DNA of 64,000 nt, taken from contig NC_069361.1 in assembly GCF_021730395.1 (NCBI RefSeq), positions 74,905,001 through 74,969,000 of the forward strand. Direction: 5' to 3'. Shown in pieces: positions 13,906 through 24,539 of the stretch (within the stretch, counting starts at the first letter, position 1; each line of letters begins with the position of its first letter). The notes below the pieces were generated by a model. It had not been told where the DNA came from and did not search any database. It saw only the letters and a list, made by a program, of their open reading frames with translations. The DNA is from Mercenaria mercenaria. Lineage: Eukaryota > Mollusca > Bivalvia > Venerida > Veneridae. Position numbers and translations under genes: made by a program.

Positions 13906-16900
13906 TGTTGTCGCATTCCAATACACATGCAAAAAACATGACAAGATGCACTTTTTGAAATAGTACAAATCTATTCTCACAGACGTTCATAAAGTACACT
14001 CAGACATTGTTTACAACTTTAGGCAAATGTATGCCGAAACTCGTAACACAAACTGTGTAAACTTTCTGCGTATGTGGACTGGAAGGCGAAGACATGGAAA
14101 GACGAATATCTGTAGATTGTTGTGTGTACATCTAATCACCGTATATACAAAGACAAAAAGGGGGGCTATTTTGGTAATGAAAGATATTGTGCGCCGGATC
14201 GTCATAAGGAATCATATAAGCAGTATATGAAATCCGCCTACAAGCCCTAGAAATCAGTCTTAGTGTGGTACCTGCATCCTTTTTATAACTCCATCTAATT
14301 AAGACTTGTAAAAATAGTTTCTGTTATTAAGAACTTGAAAAACATATTTTCATTATGGAAGTTAATGTGTAGCACTATGGTGTTGTCTAACTTCTTCAAT
14401 GCTACAATAAAACAATGAAATAAAACAAAGGGAACAATTTTCTCCTTTCTTTTCCTTTCACCTTTTACTGATGCATTTTTATTTTACAACAGACTCAATT
14501 GCAATTTCAAACAGATAAGTAATACAAGCATTCCGAAACTTAAGGCCTAAAAAGAAGTGTCTGTGAAACAAATGTGTTTTTTTGAAAACCGTAAGAACAT
14601 GTTTGAAAAGTTCTTTATTGATGGTGAAAAAAATGAAAGAGAGTTGATATTTTTACATATTTTGGTGTGTTGCAAATATGTCTGCTGTTGCTTATTCATC
14701 GTGTTTGATAAAATAAACTTAGATGTGAAGAAAAAAATTCACTATTTGACACGACAAATATACGAATTTTCCTATTCGTATCAGATGTTCTGATCTTATG
14801 TTGATAATATTAAGGTGATTGATAAACCGCACAGTTATAGGCCTACATTGCCAATATGTAATACGTAGGTGTCCACCAAAAACCTAAAGATGTTCAATTT
14901 ATGGTTCCTACTACATGTAAAGAAGCAGTTACCAGTTTATGTATTGAAAGAGAAAACAGCTTACCCGCTTTTTGTTTTATGCCCAATTTATTGTTTATAA
15001 CTTTTCAAAAATGTAAACACAATTTTGTAGAATTACACATTTAATGACTAACCTATTTTTAAAAAATCACAAAAGTACACAAATATGTCTAGAATTTAAA
15101 CTAGCGATACATGTTATAAGGGAAAGAAAACCCCAACAAAACAAAATAGTGTCGTTGTCACACGCCATCGAAAAAGATATTTTGGTAACTGTTGGATATG
15201 TAATCATTTTTTTCTTGTAAAAAAATCCCTCTTCTTATAAATACAAATCACCCGTTTTCTGAAATCTAGACTTCTGTCTTAATTTCAGGGCTTTAAAAAT
15301 GGGGTATGGTAGTAAAATGAATAAAAATATAAACGTAAAAATAGGAACGTTTTACAAGAGGACACTGAATGGCAGAGAGGAGTCTCTGCTTTTTTTCTTC
15401 TTCTAGAATTTTGTTCTGAGTTATCACGATGTCATTATAAATAAATGTACTAAGTACAAAAGAAATTTGAATATCGCTAGCAACTCTTTTGGGCATCAAA
15501 GAGGGTTTGTAGCTTTTGATCCTTTCCGAGACTGGCGATTGCAATCAATACTAACAAACAGTAAAAGCAGAATGAATAATAATCGAAACCGGAATGTCTA
15601 TGGAAAACATTGGCCTTCCCGAGAACGCGCTAAATTCGCCGCCTGAATGATTTTAATGGACCTTGGTTTAAGGCATAAACATTAAAAATATCGAACTCAC
15701 CTTAAATGAAATCGTGACTACCGTGAAAAAATAGTGTTAAACATTTAAAGCAGTACAAAAGTGTACATATAGCTTGTGTTATGGGAACGAAACATTTACT
15801 TTCGTCTTTAATCAATTATTTTGATCACTCATGACTTTTAAAGGTGGTAATTCAGCAATTGGGGCGCCAGTAATGTATAACACACAACATATTTTAAAAA
15901 GTTCCCACAGTATTGTATATCATCAATGAAAACATATCACAACATCAACTTTATGTTCTTCATTGGATATATAAAATACAAATGTTACACACATATCAAC
16001 ACTAATCACACATATGTTTCAGCCGCCGCTTTTATTATAAATTTACAATCATATTTACAAACAACAATTATTTACATTTCTGTATCACCTTGCTCTTGTC
16101 ATGCGGATTTACTATGAAACATTTATGAACTCATTGTGTGTCTATGTTGCTGACCATTAGTTACAAAGGCCGGAAAAATGAATGGTTTCCTCATCATATT
16201 TTCAGACCACAGGCATGTTTTGGATGTTAGTTGGAAATTATTATTTTGGTCGTGGACACTATCTTGTTATTTCTGATGGTGACTGGTAATAGAATTCTTG
16301 TATCGATATAATCAGTAGTACCGCCAACCACACTAAACCTACGAATAGTTTGCGTATGTTTCGGCCTTAAGTATATTTCAAACAATATTATCAGAATATA
16401 TTTTGTACTTGAATGTATTGCAGCCAGTAGCATTAGTTAAAATACCTTTAGAGAAGGTGTTGAATAAAAGACCATATTTTTAGTATTTCGAAATCTGTGT
16501 GGGAAACTTATTTTATCAAACAATGGAGATTCTGTATAAAAGCTGATTACTACCAAATAGAATCTGGAACAACTGATAAGTCTCTGAAAATCTGATATGC
16601 AACAAAATGTCGAAAAACCGTTATGAAGTAAGTGGATTTTATATGAAATAAAGAAGAGCTGGATTTAGTGGTGTTCAGCCTAAAGGCAATATTTAGATTT
16701 GATACCAAGTCAGTATGTGGGATTTAAGGACGGTGTAACTTTGGAAATAAAATAGGAAAAAGAGACAATTAGTCTTAACATTTTTGAAAACCTTATTAAT
16801 TCTATAATTGTTAAAACGTCATTACTTTCAAAACTTAAGAGTTGTGAAATTTTGTACAGTGTAATAATTGGTAATTGCGTTGCATCCAGAAATGCTTAGT

Positions 16901-16984
16901 CGCGACGAACCTTAAAATTAGGCTTCTCAAGACATCTTGTCTCAGCATACATTTTCTATGCAATAGTTTTTGTTGGGCTAATTG
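13906..16984. other. 3' flank of gene B, no gene recognised
   Basis: The sequence is AT-rich, nearly identical to block 3 and diverged from block 1. Open frames shared by blocks 2 and 3 (for example 14,557-14,793) are broken in block 1, so they are probably shared only because the duplication is recent. Confidence 0.5.
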
Positions 16985-17210
16985 CCATGTTTAATAGTAC
17001 TGTGCAAGGTGGAACCTGTCATTGTTCCGGGACTCCTTTGGACGCAGAATGGAAAGCACTGGACTTGCACAGGAATTCCGTCTGTGCAGTTCGAATATCC
17101 ATGTACTGGGTCTGTTTGTCCGCACTGAATTCTGTCCTTGCTGGCCGCAAGATCAAATAGTATCGAATACAGGCTGTCAACACTGCAACTTTCTTAATTT
17201 TGAGATTTTC
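16985..17210 (-). other. Conserved open segment downstream of gene B exon 5, possible exon
   Basis: This is the counterpart of 4,085-4,310 and 47,045-47,270. In the cysteine-rich frame it reads DRIQCGQTDPVHGYSNC, then QVQCFPFCVQRS. A candidate acceptor that is CTTGCAG in C is CTTGCGG here. Function unknown. Confidence 0.25.
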
Positions 17211-17498
17211 CCTAAGAAAACAGAAAATTACAGCTTTTACTGAAAATAATACACTATTTGTTTTTCGGGTCTTTTGTATGTTTTTTCTCTCTCATATACA
17301 GACACTTTATGATTAAGCACTGTTATTAGTGAAGCAAATTAAAAGAGCAACAGACATATAAGATTTGCCATTTCCTTTTAAAGACAAATTTTAAGACCAA
17401 ACTAAAAAAACGAATTTCAAATATTCAAGTCATTAATACTTCAAACAATTTGAACATGCAGGAAAGTAAGACTTTGTTGACAGCCTGAGATATTGTTT

Positions 17499-20400
17499 TC
17501 ATTTCTTCTTGCAATTCGCGTGAACCTTTCGTAACTTCTTTAGAAGCATTCTTTTCCCCTTTGGTGCTTTGAACACAGGATCCCCATGACGAAGGAAGAA
17601 GATACTGTCGTTTAAGTACCGGTAGTTCGACAAGATTAGGAACCCTTTTCTCCGTAGTCTAGAAGGGCTGTATTTGTCCAATGGAATTTTAATGTCGTTT
17701 TTTGTCTGCAGTCGTATGAAATACCTTCGGCTGGTGCTCATATATGGTTGCCATTCATACTGAGTAACCCTGGCAGGTATCTTTCGTCGTCTCTGGTGTG
17801 TGGCCCACTAATTCTTAGATGATAAGCTATAAAAGATAAAATCACGCTTGTTTAAGTAACAGTGAGGGGAGTAAATATCGGGCAGTGTACGAACTCTTCA
17901 TAATAATTTCTCTTATCATCATCATCTTCATAGATATATATAAAGTAAATACCAAATAAATGCTTCAAACAACCCCTTCCTCGTCGCCAAGGTAATATTC
18001 TAATTATATTTGAACATTTTGGACCCTAAGAGAGATTTTTTATTATAAATGACTGACCCATGAAGAAGATAAAAGATAACTGCCGTACAGCATATATTAC
18101 ATGCATGTACACATTCATAGAACAGGCACGCTATACGCTAGTGCGATGCAGGAAGGAGGTGTTACATTTCATGAATGACCATTACAGTGTTGACCTAATC
18201 TAGAATGAACATCTGTTAGAAATGCAAGAATATAAGCTCTGAATGCCAAATAAGTCATTAAATGCCCATACCAAACATTATATTTTCATTACATATCATC
18301 GACTCAAGTAACTTCTTCTTCATTTTTGGAAGTTTGCCACTCAGAAAAGCATCGTTTCTAGACGAATGTTGACATGGTGCTTTTGATTTTCTTCTTGGAT
18401 ATACATTTACCCCGCAGCAGCTGCAATAGAAGAGATATACTGCTAGTAAGTTCTTTGTGGCAAAATAACTCACTCCGCGACGTACTTGAGTTAGCTGGTA
18501 CATATTTTTTACTATTGCGAAACTGTCCAACAGTATGTTTATCTTATTTAAACTGACTCCCAATATAACTGGACTGAAATATAAATAACATAACTGGACT
18601 TAATACAAAATGAGACAATTTGATACTTACATGTGATTTCTTTCTGGTTTATCATCGTGAATTTTATATTTGGAACTAGTTACTCGGCAGCACGTTTGCT
18701 GTTTTGGTTGGAAAGTTTGAAATCCGCAACATTTGTAGGTGCCATTATTTCCGCAGTACATTATACCGTTGCAGTCTATCAAATCGCTTCTTCTGAAAAA
18801 GAATAATTAACTTTTTCAACTAGGTAAGTGCATGGTTGAAGTTACGCCAATTGTATCCATCTTAAAATACTTTTCTGTATTATTAATATTTATACAGATG
18901 TACATTTTTGCATCAGTTTAGCGTTTTTAAGAGGATAGTATAATTTTTATTACTACTCAACAGGCATCTATCGAAATCTTACATGTCGAGTGCCTTAAGT
19001 CCGGCTATTAATGCAGGAACTTAGAGACTGTCAGCAGTTAAAAAATGGGGAAAATAAAACCAAGAGTCTTGAAGAAATTTTTAAATGTATGTCAAAAATG
19101 ATTTAGCGGTGGCGCTGTGGAGTGTACTAAGTAACAGGAGAAATAGTTGCGTGACGAGTAAAGTACCGGTTTGATGTCGATATATGCTTTTTGTTACGGT
19201 TGGAGTAAAGTTAATGATGTTGTGGCTTTCATGAGCACTGATAATTACCCTTTTTTTATTTCCGAAGCATATTACATTTTTATCTCGTCAGAGGTTACAA
19301 ACTTCAACTTGATTTTTGCAGACACGCTTTTTTTATAATTCTAAATTACAGAAGCTCTAACTTTTTAATTACAATTTTGAATATTTGAGGACATCTTTTC
19401 TAAAATGAGCATACTGAAAATGTTGTGGTGTCGATATTGAAAAGCGAAGTTATGATGCTTATGTCAATTTTGAGTCATCGTTTCAAGACGAGTTTTGTCT
19501 TCAATATGTCTCCGTTCTAGGTCACCAAGTAGAAAATACTATCATTTTTCAGTCTCCAAATGCCATTTCAACATATGAACATTTGGTAAGCGACTGTGCA
19601 CCATTTCAACGGTCCATTTGTTTTAAAAGAGCAAAAAAGAACGTTACGGTTTTCTTATATAACTACGAGACATAATTTTATTGAAGTATGGCAAACGGCT
19701 AACTTGTTCTACATCTTAAATGTAATCTGCCTGCCAAAGACAATTTCACATTAAAAAAAAAAACCTTTTAGAACTACACCAGCCAGCAAACTGTTTTCTG
19801 TTTTATAAAATCTAAAAGTTACTTTAGTCATTTACCAGACATTTCTGAATAGTTGTCATATACGTTGCGTGCGGGTGGACACCAGGGTAGAAAGTCAGAC
19901 CTTCCGCAAGCCAAATGGATGACTAACTCACATGGCGAAAGTAAATATGAGATCTCTCAGGAAAGACATACTGAACGGAAAGCCCGAATGAATGGAAATA
20001 GTAATACTAAATGTTCCCGTTACATAAAATGTTTAATATTTTAAGTGTCAAACCAAGTGAAGGAACAAATGAACTTATGAAATGCATAAATTTTATGCTG
20101 ACGAAATATATGAAAAATAATTGTTTATTGACAATATGACAAATTCCAAATTCAACAAAATATGATCAAAAAGACTTTTCGTTCTTTGCGCAGACAAAAT
20201 GACTGGAGATATTTAATTAGGCCATATATCCTTCACATGACTTCGAAAAAAAGTTTTTTTTTAAATTATTTACAAATTTGCATACATATATTTGTTTATA
20301 AACATCTTATAATTAAATAAAGTCATGTCGGCTATAACAAAAGTGTTTGTGATATTTAGAACTACTTTATTATCATCCTTTTTCTTCCTTCTAAATAATA

Positions 20401-22938
20401 TTTACAAATTGATTCTACTTAAGCCATCACAATCGACATGAAATCGGTACTTTACTCGTCAACCAACCATTCCTCGTTTAACAAAAGTACACTGATAATT
20501 TCTTTTTGTCCTCGGTATCTTATTACCTTGTGTTTTATCGCCTTAGATACACACTCAGTAAGTTCACGTAAATTGTGCAAAGTTCTCAACGTTTGCAATG
20601 GATTTAAGTATTTTATTTAGTCAAAATGCTACCGTAATTCATATTGTTAAAAGTCTGGAGAAAAATAGGATCGAGTGTTAAAGTTACTCTTAAAATGCCA
20701 CCAGATTACATAATTTGGATTTAGGTTTAATATTACATCTTGTGCTATCAAATCACTACATTCTTACCAAGTAAACTGTTAATTCGTTTATACGTCCACA
20801 TGAGTTTTTTTCTTAATATGCTTGTTCTTCAGGTAAGAATATAAATCAGTTATCATTGTGGGGTGGGATGCTGCAAACGAGGAATGGTACAACCGATACG
20901 GTCTGGTGATACCATCGCCTCTACCTTAATTTTTGGTTTCCTGGAATGCTGGAAAACTCACTAAAATGACGCAATAGTGTTGATTTCCCCGTGATCGGGC
21001 GAAAATACATTTAAGAGTCATCTTTCAAAACGATACGAATTTTAGACTAAATTTCATTACACCATTGTTTACATCAAATATACACACACTTAAAACGTAT
21101 ATTAAATTCTGCGGCTGGACATAACGCCGCTGTGTTGACTACACGCTGTTATTTGTCCTATTTGAAATTCTTTACGTTTATAGTCACCAAATAACCCACA
21201 GCATTCGATTTAAATGCTTCTTTAAAATATTGAGAATTTGCCGATGATATTTAAAAAAAATCTCAGTTTTTTAATATCATCGGTAAATTCTGAATATTTT
21301 AAATAAGCATTTAAATCGAAAGTTGTGGGTTATTTTGATGACTTTATATGTCAAAAAAATAAGATAGGAGAAATAACGTCAAATTACGGCGGCAATTATG
21401 TCCAGCCACAGGGTACCTGTGAACGGATCCCCTAAAATTAAACAAAAGAAGCCAGAAAGATGGTCCATTGTGACGCAACATCTCAAAATGTAACAACAAA
21501 CAACGTACCTGCATGGCATTTTGATACTCTTTTGACCGACTGATGTATTTTCTGATATCTCCTTTCTGGTTGTTCTCGACTTTTCCGGCAAACTTGTTAT
21601 TGGCATTCTAGTTGTAGGATTTAACATGGACCTTATCATTACTATTTTGCCATTTTCGCATTTGTGTGTTTTGGTATCGTACTTTACTAAACTCAGTAAA
21701 GTGTCTCCACAGAGCAATGTCTCTGATTCCGTAGTGGTTAGAGAAGAAATGGAGTGTTTTGGAAAATTTTCAGGCACGCGAGTCTTTGATCTTATCATTA
21801 CTATTTTCCCATTTTCGCATTTGTGTGTTTTGGTATCGTACTTCAATAAATTCAGTAAAGTGTCTCCACAGAGCAATGTCTCTGATTCCGTAGTGGTGAA
21901 AGAAGTAGTGGAGTGTTTTGGTAGATTTTCAGGCACGCGAGTCTTTGATCTTATCATTACTACTTTGCCATTTTTGCATTTGTGTGTTTTGGTACCGTAC
22001 TTTACTAAATTCTGTAAAGTGTCCCCACAGAGCAATGTCTCTGATCCCGTAGTGGTGATAGAAGCAGTGGAGTGTTTTGGTAGATTTTCAGGCACGCGAG
22101 TCTTTGATCTTATCATTACTATTTTGCCATTTTCGCATTTGTGTGTTTTGGTATCGTACTTTACTAAATTCAGTAAAGTTTCTCCACAGAGCAATGTCTC
22201 TGATTCCGTAGTGGTGATAGAAGCAGTGGAGTGTTTTGGTAGATTTTCAGGCACGCGAGTCTTTGATCTTATCATTACTATTTTGCCATTTTCGCATTTG
22301 TGTGTTTTGGTATTGTACTTTACTAAATTCTGTAAATTGTCCCCACAGAGCAGTGTCTCTGATTCCGTAGTGGTGAGAGAAGTAGTGGAGTGTTTTGGAA
22401 GATTTTCAGGCACGCGAGTCTTTGTGTGTCGACCGTTCAGTACCCGGGTAGCAGTGATATGTATTTTGGATTCCTCTCCATTGACTAAAGAGTTTGAGTC
22501 CGTTATTGGAACTACCACATTATCACGGCAAACATGTGTCTCTGGATCATATTTAATAAGACTAAATATGTTTGGTCCGCAGAGTAGTTTTTTAGCATCG
22601 CCTGTAAAAAAGAAGAACTTAAAGTATCTCTTGCCAAATTTCTTTTCTTAAAATATTTGAAAAAAATAACTTTTAAAAAGTTATCAATCAGTACCGATAA
22701 TTAATTCAGCTATATTTAATAACCTGATCCATGTCAAAATAACTTAAATACTGTGGAAAAGCGCATGAAAGAAAAGTAATATATAACTTATACACATACA
22801 TAAATACTACAGATGGTAATGATATAGATAGTTCCGTATTAAGAATACATTGTTCATATATAATAACGAAATAAATAAATATTTACCTTTTACAAAAGAG
22901 ACGGTTAATATATGCAGTGCAATAAATATTAGTTCCAT
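17499..22938 (-). CDS. Gene B: secreted galaxin-like repeat protein, frameshifted in last exon
   Basis: Five exons: 22,887-22,938, 21,509-22,601, 18,631-18,792, 18,293-18,420 and 17,499-17,826. Exon 1 encodes the signal peptide MELIFIALHILTVSFVK and ends AAAG/GTAAAT in phase 1. Exon 2 (1,093 bp) starts after TTTTTTACAG and encodes six CG..KY(D/N)..TH.C repeats, the last five on 53-residue units with a KTRVPENLPKHSTTS linker. Exon 3 carries DCNGIMYCGNNGTYKCCG and QTCCRV. Exon 4 opens with CCGVNVYPRRKSKAPC. All junction phases fit. Exon 5 has lost 4 bp relative to gene C (TACCTGCC against TACCTAACTGCC). The frame then stops 28 codons into exon 5, giving a predicted protein of about 507 residues without most of the C-terminal domain. 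The product should be exported. Galaxins are known from coral skeleton matrix and from squid epithelia, so a matrix or antimicrobial role is inference. Expression cannot be judged. Confidence 0.65.
21109..21412. mobile_element. MITE with CTGYGGCTGGACATAA termini, block 2 copy
   Basis: The ends are CTGCGGCTGGACATAACGCC and the inverted CCAGCCACAG. Inside is a long secondary inverted repeat around a GCCGATGATATTTAA centre. The same element sits at the same place in block 3 (52,030-52,291) but is absent in block 1, so it inserted in the common ancestor of B and C. Confidence 0.7.
21628..22422 (-). repeat. 159-bp in-frame tandem repeat array in gene B exon 2 (5 copies)
   Basis: There are five head-to-tail units of exactly 159 bp (53 codons); for example the GTCTTTGATCTTATC phase recurs at 21,782, 21,941, 22,100 and 22,259. 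Each unit encodes the linker KTRVPENLPKHST..TTTESE followed by TLLCGDTLLNLVKYDTKTHK, C and ENGKIVMIRS. Copies differ at a few bases only, which points to recent expansion or homogenisation. Gene C has one such unit after the first repeat and gene A has about two. Because 159 is a multiple of three, the antisense strand is also open. Confidence 0.9.
22887..22938 (-). CDS. Gene B exon 1: signal-peptide exon
   Basis: ATG at 22,938 opens 17 codons with a hydrophobic core (LIFIALHILTVSFV), then a phase-1 donor G/GTAAAT. Joined to exon 2 this reads VKGDAKKLLCGP, so cleavage near the junction is likely. The gene C counterpart at 53,020-53,074 is similar in sequence and splice phase, which supports both. 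Confidence 0.65.
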
Positions 22939-22971
22939 CTTTTCACATTCGATACATTTGATGTAATGCAA

Positions 22972-22986
22972 GGGTATATATATACA
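22972..22986 (-). promoter_or_regulatory. Possible TATA box of gene B
   Basis: A TATATATA run on the minus strand lies about 40-50 bp before the gene B ATG. Its position resembles the clearer TATATAAAG before gene C. It could be simple AT-rich sequence. Confidence 0.35.
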
Positions 22987-23354
22987 CACACGAGACAGAC
23001 TGCTATTGACGAGTACAATGTATTGGTTTTCCATTTAGTTAAAAATAGTAAAAATCTGAAAACCGGAAAAATTATATTTATATCCATTTGCGGGCAAATG
23101 CGGGCCTGTCCTGGTTGCCCAACCAAGGTAAATTTATTGTAGCAGTCGGTGAACACAAATAAGTGAACATGATCATTATAAACTTTCCATCAAATCAATA
23201 ACTTGATCAAAATCTGATTAGCCGCCCTTAAAAAAGTATTAGATCCTTTTGAAGAGTATACAATTCCTGCCATAAACCTACTTTTGGTTTAAAGTTTTCA
23301 AGGGGTCATAGGTTCAAGCCCCACTGGGACTATCTTTTCCATATATTTCTTTTT

Positions 23355-24537
23355 AGCTCACCTGTCACGTAGTGGAAAGGTGAGCTTTTGTGATCGCCCT
23401 TCGTCCGTCGTCCATCCGTCCGTTCATCGTCCGTCCGTCCGCAATTTCTTGTGAACACGATAGAGACCACATTTTGAAATCAATTTTAATCAAACTTGCT
23501 CACAACTTGTATTGGCATAATACCTCGGTTCCTTTCGAAAACTCGCCAGATCCCGTCAAGGGTTCGAGAGTTATGGCCCCTTAAATGGCCAAAATATGTT
23601 ATTTTGGATTGTGAACACGATAGAGACCACATTTTGCAATCAATTTTAATCAAACTTGCATACAACTTGTATTAGCATAATATCTCGGTTCCTTTTGAAA
23701 ACTTGTCAGATCCCATCATGAGTTCCAGAGTTATGGCCCCTTTAAGGGCCAACATTTGCTATTTTGGCTTTAGAAGCCATAAAGAGACTTTATTTTTGGT
23801 TTGATTTGATACAAACTTACAAAATATCTTTAACAATAATAGATCTTGGATTCCATGATGAATCCGTCAGATCCAATCATAGGTTCCGGAGTTACGGCCC
23901 CTGATTGACCCCTGAAAGAGCCAAAATTTGTTAATTTTTACCTTGTGAACAAGATAGAAGTAACATTTTACATTCGATTTTAACCACACTTACACACAAC
24001 TTAAGTCTACACACAACTTAAGTCACAATAAGATTTCGGTTCCTTTCGAAAACTGGCTAGATTCCATTATGGGTTCTAGTTACTGCCCCTGTAAGGGGCA
24101 AACTTTTCTTTTTTGGCCCTTTCAGCCATAAAGAGGTTTCATTTATGCTTTGATTTGATACAAACTAGCACAGAATGTTTATCTTGATGAGCTTTAGGCA
24201 AAGTTTGAAACTGGATCATGTTGGGTCAAAAACCAGGTCACCAGGTCAAATCAGAGGAAAAGCTTGTTAACACTCTAGAGGCCATATTTATGTCCCTATC
24301 TTCACGAAACTTGGTAAAATTGTTTATCTTGATGATTCCTAGGCCAAGTTCGAAACTGGGTCATGTGGGGGTCAAAAATTTCAGTCACCACTCAAATCAA
24401 AGGAAAAGCTTGTTAACACTGTAGAGGACACATTTATGACCCTATCTTCATGAAACTTAGTCAGAATGTTTGTCTTGATGACTCCAAGACCAAGTTTAAC
24501 AGCTGAGTGATATAGGGTCATCATGACCCTTTTGTTT
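23355..24537 (+). mobile_element. Hairpin-ended interspersed element with ~163-bp internal repeats
   Basis: The left end is a hairpin AGCTCACCT...AGGTGAGCT. The right end is a hairpin GGGTCATCATGACCC followed by TTTTGTTTCTAG. Internally, a unit starting TTGTGAACACGATAGAGACC recurs at about 23,449 and 23,612, and more weakly later. A related element in the opposite orientation is at 29,193-30,561, with fragments at 38,054 and 38,787. I see no transposase. The hairpin plus CTAG at one end recalls Helitron 3' ends, but the other end does not obviously fit, so the class is undecided. Confidence 0.6.
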
Positions 24538-24539
24538 CT

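Larger units (their letters stand above)
10681..20330. repeat. Recent large duplication, copy 1 (partner 40,858-50,410)
   Basis: Base-by-base reading shows near identity with 40,858-50,410, with only scattered substitutions and small indels, beginning at AACAACACCAAATCAT. It covers 2.8 kb of non-coding sequence, the B 3' flank, exons 5, 4 and 3 and part of intron 2. Beyond about 20,330 the two copies remain homologous but differ much more. Larger differences inside are a roughly 160-bp stretch at 13,174-13,336 present only in this copy, and length changes in microsatellites. Confidence 0.85.

Noticed and set aside
14557-14793. A 78-codon open frame repeated at 44,617-44,853
   Set aside because: The two copies are alike only because the duplication is recent. 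The block 1 counterpart is broken.
21628-22422. Regular repeat array resembling CRISPR
   Set aside because: The units are contiguous without spacers, 159 bp long and protein-coding, in a eukaryotic gene.
21626-22651. A 341-codon open frame on the plus strand
   Set aside because: It is the antisense of the 159-bp repeat exon. It stays open because the unit length is a multiple of three. The minus strand has splice sites, a signal exon and paralogs that agree.
23296-23325. B-box-like GGTTCAAGCCCC next to the hairpin element
   Set aside because: There is no matching A box or acceptor stem. It is probably chance or a SINE scrap.
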